Of a DNA stretch of 64,000 bases, positions 28,601 through 39,690 are shown in pieces. The stretch lies in the NCBI GenBank assembly GCA_024703915.1, contig CP087969.1:4960001-5024000 (forward strand), in the 5' to 3' direction. The notes beneath the pieces were generated by a model that ran no database searches, was not told the DNA's origin, and worked only from the letters and a program-made list of their open reading frames with translations. The stretch is from Massilia sp. H-1. Lineage in GTDB: Bacteria; Pseudomonadota; Gammaproteobacteria; Burkholderiales; Burkholderiaceae_D. Made by a program: the position numbers and the translations under genes. Numbering within the stretch: position 1 is the stretch's first letter; the number at the start of each line of letters is the position of its first letter.

Positions 28601-29977
28601 TGATGCGGTCGAGCAGGGCTTCGGGCGAGGCGGGCAGTTCGCCCACGCTGTAGCCTAGCCGCCTTGAGCGCGTGCAGCATGTCGAACAGGGTCGCTTAAG
28701 CACGTCCAGATTGTCGGCCCCGATATTCTGGCGCCCCGGGGGATGGTTGTAATAGATGACGGCCACGCGCTTGTCGGCGTTGGCGGTGGCGCGCAGCTTG
28801 AGCCAGCGGCCGACGCGGGCCGCCAGGCGCGCCACTTCCGCCTCGAGTGTGACGGGCGGCTTGGCTTTCGATGCCGGTCTGGCGGTCCGGCTGCGCGTTG
28901 CCGAGCGCGGCGACCACGATCGGCTGGCCGATGCCCTGCAGCTCAGGCAGCGCGACCCGGTACTGGACCGAATCGGCTTAAGCAAACCGTCGGTGGACAG
29001 GCGCCACTGGGTGGCGCTGCGCTCGCTCAGGCGGATCGCCTTGAATACCGGGACGTCGAGCTGCTTGAAGGCGCCGGTGACCGCTTCCCGTCCTTCGGCC
29101 GCGCCCACCACGAAGTCTTGCAGCACCACCAGCGCCATGCTCACCGGGCCGGTGCGATCAGTTCGGCCAGGCGCTCGAGCGCCTGGCGCGAGGCGCCGCC
29201 CCAGCGCGTGAGCACCTGCACGCAGGGCTGGCCCTGTTGTTCGATGCGGCGGCAAATGTCGGCTTGGCGCGCCGCCGTCCATATTGGCCAGGTCGAGCAC
29301 GACCACGGTCGGCGCGGCCTTGAGCCCCAGTTTGGCGGCGTTGCCCCAGGCCGCGCCGTCGCTCAGTTCCTGCTGGCCGACGCGCAGGCGCAGCGTGGCC
29401 TCGGGCTGCGGGGGCTAGGCAGCGCCTGCTGGGGATCGAGCTGGTGCGCCAGCAGGGCGCGCACATTGTCGGCGCCATGCCTACCTGCCACACGCGGCGC
29501 GCGGCCAGCCAGTGGCGCGCGGTCGGGCGCGCGTCGGCCGCGCGCAGCGCTTCGGCGGGCGGCTCTTCGGCGGCCAGCTGGCGCAGCGTTTCGGCCGGGA
29601 AGTCGTGCAGGCTGCCGCCGGCGTCGCGGCTCATCAGGTTCAGGCTCGCTTCGCCGTTCATGGCCAGGATGGCGGTGCGCGCGCGCATGGCGCCCCAGCG
29701 CGTCCTTGAGGCGGCGCGCCGGGTCGCCGAATACCGAGACCGCCAGCACGCTGTCGGCCTGGCCCACCCACTGGCCGAGCTGGCGGTCGCTGGCCGCCAT
29801 CAGCTGGGCCGGCGTGCGCAGCATGATCCGGTCGCCCGGGTGGCTGGCCAGGTGGCGGTGCGCCGCTTCGATCGCCCCCGGCGCGGCGCGCTCGGTGACG
29901 ATCCCGAGCAAGGCCGCGCCCTGGGCCTGCGGCAGGGCCGCCCACAGCAGCAGCGCCGCCAGGCTGGCCCGCTTCAA
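25623..29977 (-). CDS. cobN: Exported CobN-like chelatase subunit
   Basis: About 1450 codons of CobN/magnesium-chelatase-H type: QNIGADNLDVLKRP, VTPPHQYLAYYHWLR, HVGRHSTYEFLPGKAVGLAA, DDYPSLIAADLPGVYPYIVD, PRLEMAGLLAGLDGRYIAPG, WASDAVRDEGVMVGFALSMM. Unlike cytoplasmic CobN it begins with a signal-peptide-like LKRASLAALLLWAALPQAQG (TTG start overlapping the receptor stop) and ends with a Pro/Ala linker and one membrane helix, TVLVLALLAAFLALFSLGLW. This predicts a periplasmic, C-terminally anchored enzyme. More than fifteen frame breaks; those spelled GCTTAAGC or CTAGCC fit GCCGGC. CobS/CobT partners are absent. Likely substrate: corrinoid or cobalt, from the riboswitch upstream. Confidence 0.82.
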
Positions 29978-32070
29978 AACGCGGCCCGCAGCGTCAGGCG
30001 CAGGGTGCGCGGCTCGAGCGGATGAATCAGGCGCCCGTCGATGCCGTCGCCGCACACGCCGCCCGCCTGTTCGCTGCGGGTGCAGGCGCCGCCCCAGTAT
30101 TCGATGTCGTTGGCCTGGCGGTCGAACAGGTTCAGGATGTCGACGCTGAGCTGGACCTTGGGCGTGACCCGGTAGCTCGACTTTCAGGTTGGCGGTAAAG
30201 AACAGGGGTCGACTTCTGCACGCCGGTTTCTTCCAACGCGTAGGCGCCCAGATAGCGCATGCGCAGGCCGCCGAACCATGGCCCGCCGGGGTCGACGCCG
30301 ATCCCCAGCGATGCGGTCAGCGGAATCGCGTTCGGGATCTCGCTGCCGCCGTTGTCGGCCGGCGCCGTGAAGCGCGCCTTCGACCAGGCCACGTCGCCGT
30401 CGATGATCAGCCAGGAATTGGGCGCGTAGTAGTTCGACCATTCCAGGCCGTGCCGGGTGGACGCGCCGCGCGCCTCGGTGACGCCTTCGTCGCCGATGAA
30501 CACCAGTTCGGAACCGAGCTTCATGCGCCACAGCGACAAACTGCTGCTCCAGCCGGGCAGCACGGTGGTGCGGATGCCCGCTTCCGCGCCCCGGGCCTTG
30601 GCGAACAGGCCCAGCTTGTCGGTGGCGCTGCCGTCGGCCGGATTCATGACCGAGGTCGCTCCACGCACGTCGTTGCTGTGAAAGCCGTTGCCCCAGTTGG
30701 CATACAGCTCGGTGCGCGCGTGCGGTCCGAACGGTCCGAATACGACGCCCAGCTTGGGGCTGGTCTGGCTAGGCGCTGACGGCGCCGCCGTTGGCCAGGT
30801 TGAACTGGCCGCCGGTGGCCGCCACGTCGGCGCTGATCCGGTCGTAGCGCAAGCGATGGTGGTGCGCAGCCAGGGCGTCCACTGGCTGCGGGCCTGGATG
30901 AACAAGCCATGCCACCGTTTCCTGCATGCGGTCCTGGCGGACCGTGTTGGTGCGCACCCGGTTGATGGTGTCGTACAGGCCGACCATCGCGATCCGGTCG
31001 TGCCGCAACTGCAGGCCGAGCGTCAATTCGGTGTCGACCCACTGCGCTCCCAGGAACCAGGCGTGGCTCGCCTGGCCGCCCCAGGTGGTGCGCCGGTCTT
31101 CCTGCTCATGCTGGTCGCCCTGCGGGCCGTTCATGAAGCCGGACGGCGCGGAGAACAGATTGAGGCCGTAGTCGGCCACATACAGGCTCGCTTTGGTGGC
31201 GGCGGCCGCGTCGGACTGCTCCCACTGGCCGGACAGGCTGTAGCGGTGCGTGATGCCGCCGTCGTTGGCCGAGAGGGCGCCAAAGCGGCCGATCTCGCCG
31301 CTGCTGATGGCCCGCTCCGGCACGTGCTCGGTGGCGGTCCATTCGGACTGGTAGGCCATGGCGCTAATCGCGTAGCCGTTGTGGGCGCTGCCGCCGGACA
31401 GGCGCAGCACGCCGTTGGTCTTGCGCACGCGCTCGGGCTGGTCCCACGGCCCGTCATTGCGCGCCGCCTCGATCGCGCCCAGCAGCTGCAGGCCGTCCAC
31501 GCTGGTGCTGCTGCATGGCGGCAGCACACGCCGGAAATCGTGGGCGCCCGCGGTCAGGTCGACGAAGGGCGCTTAAGCAACTGGCGCTGGTAGCTGATGC
31601 GCGCCGAACCGGTGGTGGAAAAATCGCCGTCGTCGGCGGCGTACACGCCTTTGCGGTAGCGCACATTGGCCACCAGTTCGGGGATCAGGAAATTGAGGTC
31701 CATGTAGCCCTGGCCGTGTCCGTGGCTGACCACATTGACGGGCATGCCCTCGAGGGTGGTGGCGAAGTCGCTGCCATGGTCAAGGTTAAAGCCGCGCAGG
31801 AAGTACTGGTTGGCCTTGCCGTCGCCCGAATGCTGGGTGACGATCATGCCCGGCACCGCTTCCATCACTTCGGAGGCGCGCAGCAGGGGGCGGGTGGCCA
31901 GCTGTTTGGCGGTGATGGCGCCCTCGGTGGCCGAATCGGCCGTCCCGACCAGGCTAGGCCCTGGCGCCGGTGACGACGATTTCCTGGATGACGGGCACGC
32001 CGGTCGCGTGCGCACAGGCGGAGCTGGCCAGCAAAGCCTACTTAGGCAGCAGAGTTTTAAGCAATTGCAT
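29974..32070 (-). CDS. TonB-dependent receptor, B12/corrinoid type
   Basis: About 699 codons. Start MQLLKTLL with a signal peptide ending near SSACAHA. The plug includes IQEIVVTGARAS, TRPLLRASEVMEAVPGMIVT, NQYFLRGFNLDHGSDFATTL and EGMPVNVVSHGHGQGYMDLN; the barrel ends LRLTLRAAF with the terminal Phe used for outer-membrane insertion. A BtuB-like function in corrinoid uptake is inferred from the cobalamin riboswitch in its leader and from the CobN-like gene that overlaps its stop codon. Breaks near 30183, 30771, 30853, 30905, 31574, 31957 and 32040 are scars or indels. Confidence 0.85.
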
Positions 32071-32215
32071 GCGTTCTTCTTCACGTGAAGCTTAAGCACC
32101 GCATGCACGTGCCAATGGCGGCATGCACGAGGCAGGCGCCGTCCGGCGACAGACAGGGAGGTGACGACACAAACAGACAAAACCGGTCCCCGGGTTTTGC
32201 ACCATCAAAATCGTG

Positions 32216-32410
32216 AAGGCCGGTCTTCTGGCTCGCCATCATCCTCGTCTGTCCTTGCCTTCCCGTGCGCGGGGCACAGTGGCGTATGAACAAAGTCGTC
32301 AGGCATACAGCAGCGGGGGCTGCGCCGGAGTGGCAGGGGATGGCTATCCCGTGCGTCACCGGCTTCCCGTTTCACCCTCCAGCCGACAAGCGGGAGGGCA
32401 CCTTACACGT
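32216..32410 (-). ncRNA. Cobalamin (B12) riboswitch
   Basis: Read on the minus strand, the element contains AAGGTGCCC, the L5-type core GGTGAAACGGGAAGCCGGTG, the CCGGCGCAGCCCCCGC segment, GCCACTG.., CGGGAAGGC and the 3' box GAGCCAGAAGACCGGCC, in the order of the cobalamin riboswitch. It ends about 145 bases before the TonB receptor ATG. It should repress the receptor, CobN-like, TolQ-like and DUF2149 operon when adenosyl- or methylcobalamin is abundant. Confidence 0.93.
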
Positions 32411-32473
32411 AGTGCCCGGATTCTACAGTGCCTGGGCCGATGTATCAATCGCTTCGGCGCGGCCGGGCGCCTG

Positions 32474-33481
32474 CTAGTCGTGCCGCATCCTGACCACGAC
32501 CAGGCTAAGCTACGGTGGTCAGGGCCAGCACCACGCCGACCACGATCCAGAAGCCGTCCGGGTCATGCAGCAGCGGCAGGCCGCCCACGTTCATGCCCAT
32601 CAGGCCGAGCGATCAGGTTGATCGGCAGGGCCAGCACGGTCACCATGGTCAGCACGAACAGACTGCGGCCATTGGCTTCGTTCACGCGCGGCGATTTCTT
32701 CCTGCAGCAGCTTGATGCGCTCCTGCAGCCCGGCCATGTCGCTCAGGACCACCGCGAATTCCTCGGTCGACTGGCGCAGTTCCTGGATGTCGTTCTCGGC
32801 GATCCAGCCCGGTGGCCGCAGCAGCAGGCGAAACAGGGCCGCCGGTTCCGGTGCCAGCAGGCGCTGCAGGCGCACCAGCACCCGCCGCAGCGTGCCCAGG
32901 TCTTCGCGCTTGTGGCGCAGGCGCCCGGCCAGCAGCGAGTCTTCGATGTCGTCCACCCGGGCCACCGAATCGCGCACGATCCGCACCAGCACGTCGGCCT
33001 GGTCGCGCAGCAGGTGCACCAGCAGGTCGACCGGCGAGTGCACCGGTTCGCCGCGCCGCACCGCCTGGTGCAGGCGCTCGATCGATTGCAGCGGCGTGCG
33101 GCGGGCGCTGATCACCAGCTCCGGCGCCAGCGTCAGCCACAGCGTGGACATGTCGGACGCTTCGAAGGAAAAGTCGTGCAGCACGTCGACCGCGATCAGG
33201 GTATTGTCGGCCGTCTCGATCCGGGTCGAGCGCGAGCCCTGGTGCAGCGTCTCGTAGAATTCATCGGCCAGGCGCGTGTGCGCGCGCAGCCACTTTTCGC
33301 TGGCCGCGTTCGAGAGGTTGAAATGCAGCCAGACGAATTGATCGGCCGCGCGCACCGGTTCCCGCAGCCAGGCGAGGGCCTGCTGGGCGTCGAGCACGCG
33401 CGTGTCGGCGCCGCGCGCGAACAGATAGCCCCATACCAGCCCGGAAGGGTCCGAGCCGTAGCTCACGTCGTTGGCCAGCAT
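32474..33481 (-). CDS. zntB: ZntB-type CorA-family zinc/cation transporter
   Basis: About 336 codons. A large cytoplasmic funnel domain (MLANDVSYGSDPSGLVWGYL, QFVWLHFNLSNAASEKWLRA, DMSTLWLTLAPELVISARRT, LVHLLRDQADVLVRIVRDSV) precedes two C-terminal helices. After repair near 32690 and 32612 these read FVLTMVTVLALPINLIA and GMNVGGLPL, the ZntB/CorA GMN motif with its loop. As read the frame stops at a GCTTAG scar at 32508; GCCGGC would extend it to VVVRMRHD and the TAG at 32474. It is a separate unit, reading away from the riboswitch operon. Confidence 0.87.
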
Positions 33482-33488
33482 CGGCCTG

Positions 33489-34663
33489 CTACTTGAAGGC
33501 GGCGACGGCCGCGCGCCCGACTGCGGGGTCGTCGGTGAAGAAGCCGTCGATGCTTACTTTCAGATAGGCGGCAATTTCGGCGCTTAAGCGTCGTCGCCGC
33601 GCTGCGAGGGCGACGTGACGTCCGGCTTGCGCAGGCTGACCGGCAGGAAGGGGTTTTCCGGGGCGCAGCGTCCAGGTGTGCACCTTCAGCCCGGCCGCCC
33701 TGGCGTCGGCGACAAAGCTGGTGGCCGTGCCCAGTTCATTGGCGGCGGTGCGCGGAATGATGACTTCCTTGTAGGGCGAGACCACGTCCGCGTACACGGC
33801 GATGTCCTTCCAGGCCTAGGCCGGGGTGACCAGGTCGGCGTAGGTGCGGCCGTTGCTGCTTGCGGGCGACAAAATCGTAGGGCGCGTTGCGCGGCGCGCC
33901 GTTCGGCGCCAGCGCATTCTTCGGATTGTCGATCAGCTGGACCAGGCGCATCTCGGTCATGCCGCGCAGTTCCTTCCAGGTTGGCCACTTCAAAGGACTG
34001 GATGTACACGGCCGCGCCCTTGCCGCGGTAGCCGCTGGCCACCAGCTGGTCGACCAGGCGCTTTTCCAGCGGCAGGCCGATCGACTTGAAGTAGCTCGGG
34101 TGCTTGGTCTCAGGGTAGATCCCGATCACCTTGTTGCGGGCCGTGCTCTCCTGTTTGACGAGGTCGATCACTTCCTGCAGCGTCGGCACCTCCAGCTGGC
34201 CGTCGAAGGCGGTATTGGCCGGGCGGTTGGCAGGGAATGCGCTCTTTCGCGCGCAAGGTCTTCAGTTCGGCCAGGGTGAAGTCTTCCGTGAACCAGCCGG
34301 TGACGGGAATGCCGTCGATGGTCTTGGTCGTCTTGCGGCTGGCGAATTGCGCCGCGTCGGCCACGTTGGTGGTGCCGCCGATCTCGTTTTCATGGCGCGC
34401 GACCAGCACCCCGTCTTTGGTGGCGACCAGGTCCGGCTCGACGATGTCGGCGCCATCCTCGATCGCCTTGCGGTAGGACGCCAGCGTGTGCTCCGGGCGC
34501 AGCGCGGACGCGCCCCGGTGCCCGGTCACGGCTTAGCGCAGGTGGCCAGCTCAGGCCAGGGTTTTGCAGGTCGGTCTGCTCGCCGCCGCAGCCTAGCCAG
34601 GGCCAGCGCCATGGCGGCCGTGGCCAGCAGGAGGGAAGGGGTGTCGGGTCCGGTTTGTTTCAC
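33489..34663 (-). CDS. Glycerophosphodiester phosphodiesterase lipoprotein
   Basis: About 391 codons. The GTG start at 34663 begins VKQTGPDTPSLLLATAAMAL; the scar at 34596, when restored, gives the lipobox LALAGC. The GDPD domain starts TGHRGASALRPEHTLASYRK, AIEDGADIVEPDLVATKDGV, LVARHENEIGGTTN with catalytic HR, E-x-D and H residues, and ends VSIDGFFTDDPAVGRAAVAA. It hydrolyses glycerophosphodiesters to glycerol-3-phosphate plus alcohol. The anchor would place it in the periplasm. Breaks near 33555, 33583, 33660, 33818, 33862, 33980 and 34230. Confidence 0.88.
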
Positions 34664-34848
34664 GCTCGCTCCAGGTCGATAAGGAAGCGGCCGAGCGTAG
34701 CAAGCCTGCGTGACCGGCGTATGACCGGTTCCGGCAGCAGCTGCGAAGGCGCGAGCAGGCCGGGATTGATCGGGAAGGCGGAAGGCGTCATACTGCGTGG
34801 ATATTGTGTCAATAAACATTCACTGTCGCCAACATCGCATTTCCTCTC

Positions 34849-35654
34849 ATGAAAATTTGTTTCACGCTTTGGGCGGCGTTGCTGCTGTATTGTCCTGTTC
34901 CGGCGTCTGCCGCCGATATTCCCGTCACCATTTATGCCGATGCTTAGGCTACCAGCCTTACTCGTATGCTTAAGCAAGCACGGCGAGGCGGCCGGGCTGT
35001 ACGCCGAGATCGTCAAGGTGGCGTTCGCGCGATGAAGGGCTACCGGATCACGATCAAGCCGGTGCCCTGGAAGCGCGGCATGTCCATGCTCAAGGCGGGC
35101 ACCGCTTTTGCCCTGTATCCGCCCTACATGAATCTGAAGGAAGAACCGTTCACCTGGCCGTATTCACTGCCGCTGTTCGAGGAAATCGTCGTTGCCGTAT
35201 GTACGCGCGAAGTGGCGGCGCGCCCTGCGCCCCCGCTGGCCGGAAGATTTTTACGGCCTCACGATCGGCAACAATGCCGGTTTCCTGGTCGGCGGCGACA
35301 AGTTCAACGAGGCAGTGAAAAGCGGCAAGATCAAGCTGGAAGACGCGGCCGACACGCGCACCAATATCCTCAAGCTGGGCATGAAGCGGATCGACTGCTA
35401 TATCAATGACCGGATCTCGATCCGCCTGACCCAAAACGAACTGGTGCGCGAAGGCTGGCTGCAGCAGCGGCCCGCTGGCCGTGGAAAGCGCGGTCATCGC
35501 GCGAGAACATGGCTTCCTCGGCTTCACCGACCGCGACCAGGGCCGCTTCCCGTTCAAGACCGATTTCGTCAAGCAGTTCGACGCCGTCGTCTACGACATG
35601 AAGCGCAATGGCGAGATCGAACGCATCGCGCACGAATTTTTCAAGGGTCGCTAG
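34849..35654 (+). CDS. Periplasmic solute-binding protein, family 3-like
   Basis: Signal peptide MKICFTLWAALLLYCPVPAS, then DIPVTIYADA; two scars at 34945 and 34971 restore GYQPYSYAGKHGEAAGLYAE, the classic opening of family-3 amino-acid-type binding proteins. Later: VKVAFARMKGYRITIKPVPW, KRGMSMLKAGTAFALYPPYM, TIGNNAGFLVGGDKFNEAVK, RNGEIERIAHEFFKGR. About 269 codons. No permease or ATPase genes adjoin it, so it is an orphan that may feed a remote ABC system or act as a sensor. Further breaks lie near 35030, 35240 and 35472. Confidence 0.75.
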
Positions 35655-35659
35655 TTGCC

Positions 35660-36187
35660 ATGCCGACCATCCTGACCCATCCCGCCGTACCGCTCATGCT
35701 GGGCCTGGCACTCGGCCCGGCGCTGGTGCCGCGCCGCCTGCTGCTGGCCGGCGTGGCCGCGTCCATCCTTCCCGACCTCGACGTGATCGGCTTCCGCCTC
35801 GGGATCAGCTATGGGCAGGAGCTCGGCCACCGGGGCGTGTCGCATGCGCTGGTGTTCGCCTTGCTGCTGGGCCTGATCGCGCTGGCCATGGCGCCCTGGC
35901 TGCGCGCGCGGCGCGGGACGGCTTGCGCGTTCGTGGCGGCTTGGCGCCGCCTCGCACGGCTTGCTCGACATGTGCACCAACGGCGGGCTCGGCGTCGCGC
36001 TGCTGTGGCCGTGGAGCGCGGAGCGCCTGTTCTTCCCCCTCCATCCGATCCAGGTCTCGCCGTTTAGCCTGAGCAAGGTGTTCGGTCCCGATGCGGCTCG
36101 CCTGTTCGGATCCGAACTGGTCTGGGTCTGGCTGCCTTGCCTTGGCATCGGGCTGGCGCTGTACGCGGCCCGGCGCGCGCTGGCTGA
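35660..36187 (+). CDS. YdjM/DUF457-like membrane-bound metal-dependent hydrolase
   Basis: MPTILTHPAVPLMLGLALGP, LLLAGVAASILPDLDVIGFR, GQELGHRGVSHALVFALLLG, ASHGLLDMCTNGGLGVALLW. Polar residues D, H, HR and H within hydrophobic helices match the DUF457 family (LPDxD, GHRGxSHS, HxLLDxxTxxG), inner-membrane proteins of uncertain activity. One frame break near 35938. As read, the second frame runs on to 36473 over the next gene; the true stop probably lies near 36187 (a TGA one frame away), so the 3' end is uncertain. It begins five bases after the binding-protein stop. Confidence 0.7.
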
Positions 36188-36199
36188 GCAGGCGGGCCC

Positions 36200-36616
36200 A
36201 TGCAGGGTAGTTTTCACTTCAGCTTCCAGGACGACTGGCAAGACGCGCCGGGCGCGCACTGGGTCCATCTGCCCGACCCCGCGCATCCGGGCGCCTTCAC
36301 GCCGCCCGCGCCGAATGCGCTCCCGCACCAGGGCTTCGTGTTCCTGCACGTCGCCTTCGGCAGCCACGTGCTGCTGTTCAGTTCCGCGGCCCAGCTCGAC
36401 CACTACATCGACGTGCTGTCGAAAACCGCCTTGCCGACCTCGCGCCAGCTGTCCGAGGCGAGCGGCCGCTTGAACGGTCCCAACCAGCACTGGCTCAGCC
36501 GCCTGCCGGGCGCGCTGAAGTCCCCGAAAACCCGCCAGCAACTGGTCACGGTGCTGCAGCAGGCGCGCCAGTTTGCGCGCGATCAAGCTCCCAACAACAG
36601 CTTCGCGCCGCGCTAG
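36200..36616 (+). CDS. Conserved hypothetical protein
   Basis: Not recognised. A 138-residue soluble protein, MQGSFHFSFQDDWQDAPGAH, WVHLPDPAHPGAFTPPAPNA, GFVFLHVAFGSHVLLFSSAA, QLDHYIDVLSKTALPTSRQL, with a Lys/Arg-containing helical C-terminus KTRQQLVTVLQQARQFARDQ. The frame is intact and codon use matches the surroundings. It follows the YdjM-like gene closely and precedes the P-type ATPase cluster. No signal peptide is evident. Confidence 0.6.
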   Translation: MQGSFHFSFQDDWQDAPGAHWVHLPDPAHPGAFTPPAPNALPHQGFVFLHVAFGSHVLLFSSAAQLDHYIDVLSKTALPTSRQLSEASGRLNGPNQHWLSRLPGALKSPKTRQQLVTVLQQARQFARDQAPNNSFAPR

Positions 36617-36704
36617 CGGCGGCGGGCGGCACTGAACTCCGCGGCGCGGGGCGCAATCGAACTGCTTAGTTCGCACGCCAACCAACCTGGGGAGCCCGTC
36701 GGCA

Positions 36705-39690
36705 ATGGTGCAAGCAGAAGCCGTGCATATGGTGGCGAGCAGCGCCGGTCACTTGCGGGTCGAAGTGCCGCGCCTGTACCGGTCCGAGCGTGCGCGTGCC
36801 GAGCTCGAGCAGGCAGCCGGCGCCCATCCGGCCGTGCGCCGCGTCCGCGCCAATCCGCTCACGGCGCGCCTGCTGATCGAGTTCGCGCCCCAGCACATCG
36901 GCGCCGCGGCGCTGCTGGCGGAGCTGGGCTTTTCGGTGCGGCCCGGCCCTGCGCCTGCGCGGCCGGGCGGCTTGCCGCCACCCTTCGTGGCCTAAGCAAC
37001 GCCAGGGTGCGCGCCGCGCCCCTGTATGCGCCATGGCATGCGCGCGAGACCGACGAGGCGCTGGCATTTTTCGGCAGCGCCCCCGGGCGCGGCCTGTCCA
37101 TGCCGGAGGCGGCCTTGCGCTTGCGCAGCGGCCACAACCTCATTCCCCAGCCATGGCGCCCGGCTGCGTGCAGGTCCTGCTCAATCAGTTCACCTCGCTT
37201 CCCATCATCTTGCTGGGCGTGTCGGCGCTGGTGTCGCTGGTCACCGGCGGCGTGGCGGAGGCGGCCGCGATCGGCGCGGTGCTCGTGCTCAATGGCGCGA
37301 TCGGCTTTCACACCGAACGCCGGGCCGAAGCGAGCGTCGCGTCGCTGTCCGAACTGGTGGACGACATCGTGCTGGTCCTGCGCGACGGCGCCGCCCGGAT
37401 GATCGCCGCCGCCGCGGTGGTGCCGGGCGACATCCTGGTGCTCAGCCCCGGCACCCGGATCGCGGCCGACCTGCGCCTGCTCGCCTCGCAGCGCCTCACC
37501 ATCGACGAATCGGCACTCACGGGCGAGAGCGTTCCCGTGGCCAAGGATCCCGCCATCCTGAGCGGCAAGACGGCGCTGGCCGAGCGGCGCAATATGGCTT
37601 ACCGGGGTACGGCGGTGGCCACCGGCACCGGCGCCGGACTGGCGGTCGGCACCGGCCTGCGCACCGAAGTGGGCGCCATCGCCGCCATGACGGGCGCGCT
37701 GGCGCGTCCCCGGACCCGCACCCAGATCCAGCTGGATGAGCTCGGCAGCCAGCTGATCAAGGCCAGTTCCGCCATGTGCGTGGCCATCTTTGCCATCGGC
37801 CTGGCGCGCGGCTACAACCGGCTGGCCATGTTCAAGACCGCCATTTCCCTGGCGATCGCGGCCGTGCCCGAAGGCTTGCTTAGCCGTGGCCACCACCTCG
37901 CTGGCGCGCGGGATCGGCCGCATGCGCGCGCAAGGTCCTGATCCGCCACCTGCACGGGGTCGAAACCATCGGCGCCATTCAAACCATCTGCCTCGACAAG
38001 ACCGGCACGCTGACGCTGAACCGCATGTCGGCGGTGGCGCTGGCCACCGTGGACGGCGCATGCGACGCTGCCGCGCTGGACGAGGCGCAATGCCGCGCCG
38101 TGCCCGCGCTGGGCGCCATGCTGCGCATTTGCGTGCTGTCCAATGAAAGCGAGGCCAACGGCGGCGACGGTGCCGCTTCCGGCTCGGCGACCGAGGCCGC
38201 CTTGCTGGCCCTGGCCGCCAGGGGCGGGCTGTCGGCGCCGCAGCTGCGCGCCGCCTTTCCCCTGCGCGAGACCGAATTGCGGGCCGAAGGGCGCAATTAC
38301 ATGCGCACCTTGCATGCCGATGCGGGCGGCAGCGGCATGCTGGTCGCCGTCAAGGGCAGTCCCGACGAAGTGCTGGCCCTGTGCGGCGATTGCATGACGG
38401 CCAGCGGCCGCGTGCCGCTCGACGACGCATTGCGCGCGCATACTGCAGCAAAACCAGGACATGGCCGCGCGCCAGTTGCGCGTGCTGGGCTTCGCCTGTG
38501 CCCAGGGGCCTGGCGCGACGCTGCGCGCAGCCCGGCTGACCTGGGCTAGGCCTGGCTTAGCCTGGCCGATCCCTTGCGGCCCGGCATGGAACAAGTGATC
38601 GACCGCTTCCACCAGGCCTAAGCATCGCCACCATCATGCTGACCGGCGACCAGGCGGCGACCGCCTACCAGATCGGCAAGCAGCTGCACCTGAACAATGG
38701 CGCCGACCTGACCATCGTCAGTGCCGAACAGCTGGCCGACACCGCCCCGCAGCAGCTGGGCGCGCTGGCGGCATCGGCCCATATCTTCGCGCGTGACACC
38801 GGTGCACAAATTGCGCATCGTGCGCGCGCTGCAGCAGGCCGGGCAGGTGGTGGCCATGACCGGCGACGGCATCAACGACAGTCCGGCCCTGCGCGCGGCC
38901 GATATCGGCATTGCCATGGGCGGCGGGACCGAAGTGGCGCTGTCGGCGGCCGACATCGCCCTCAAGGACGACCAGCTCGCGGCGCTGCTGGAGGCGGTCA
39001 GCCAGGGCCGCACGATCTCGGCCAACATCCGCAAGTCCGTCCATTTCCTGCTCTCGTCCAACCTGAGCGAGATCCTGCTGGTGGCTAAGCGCCGTCGGTG
39101 CTTAGCCTGGGGCAGCCGCTGACCCCGCTCCAGTTACTGTGGCTGAACCTGCTGTCCGACGTGCTGCTTAGCCATCGCACTGGGCGCCGAAGGCCCGGAA
39201 CCGGACGTCATGCAGCGCCCGCCGCGCGATCCCGCACTGCCGATTGTCGCGTCCGGGGACATGTGGCGCTATGTGCGCGAGGGCGCCGTCCTGGTATGGG
39301 CGCGCTGTCGGCCTATGCTTACGGCGTGCTGCGCTACGGCCCGGGCGCGCGCTAAGCACGGTCGCCTTCGATGCGCTGGTGCTGGGGCAAATGTGCCACG
39401 CGCTGTTTTGCCGCTCGGACCAGCAGCGCAGCCTGTTCAACGGGCAGCTGCCGCAGAGACCGGCAATTATGGCTGGCCGTGCTGGCCTCGCTCGGCTTGC
39501 AGGGCCTCGCCCACCTGCTACCTGGTCTGCGGCGCCTGCTTGGCCTGGCCACGCTCGGGCTGGCCGACCTGGCCGCCATCCTGGCTTAGGCGCCGTCCTG
39601 CCTGTGCTGATCAACGAACTGAGCAAGCCGGGATCGGACCGGCGCGCCGCTCAGAACAAGGCTGCCACGACCATGGCCCCGGCCGAACTG
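36705..39690 (+). CDS. P2-like cation-transporting P-type ATPase with N-terminal HMA-like domain
   Basis: About 990 codons. An N-terminal HMA-like fold without CxxC (GHLRVEVPRLYRSERARAEL, VRRVRANPLTARLLIEFAPQ) precedes the ATPase: actuator TIDESALTGESVPVAK, M4 AVPEG, AVATTSLARG, phosphorylation site ICLDKTGTLTLN, hinge VAMTGDGINDSPALRAADIG, and LTPLQLLWLNLLSDVLL in the last helices. The PEGLxAVATTSLA and LTPxQLLWxNL blocks point to the P2 (Ca2+/Mn2+) class rather than the P1B class. Breaks near 36994, 37155, 37880, 37935, 38450, 38550, 38621, 38800, 39085-39105, 39170, 39300, 39353 and 39587. The C-terminal end is uncertain and appears to overlap the convergent gene at 39651. Confidence 0.83.

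Noticed and set aside
32071..32215. A possible small gene between the riboswitch and the TonB receptor
   Set aside because: No ribosome-binding site with a plausible coding frame was seen; the stretch reads as the expression platform and leader of the riboswitch.
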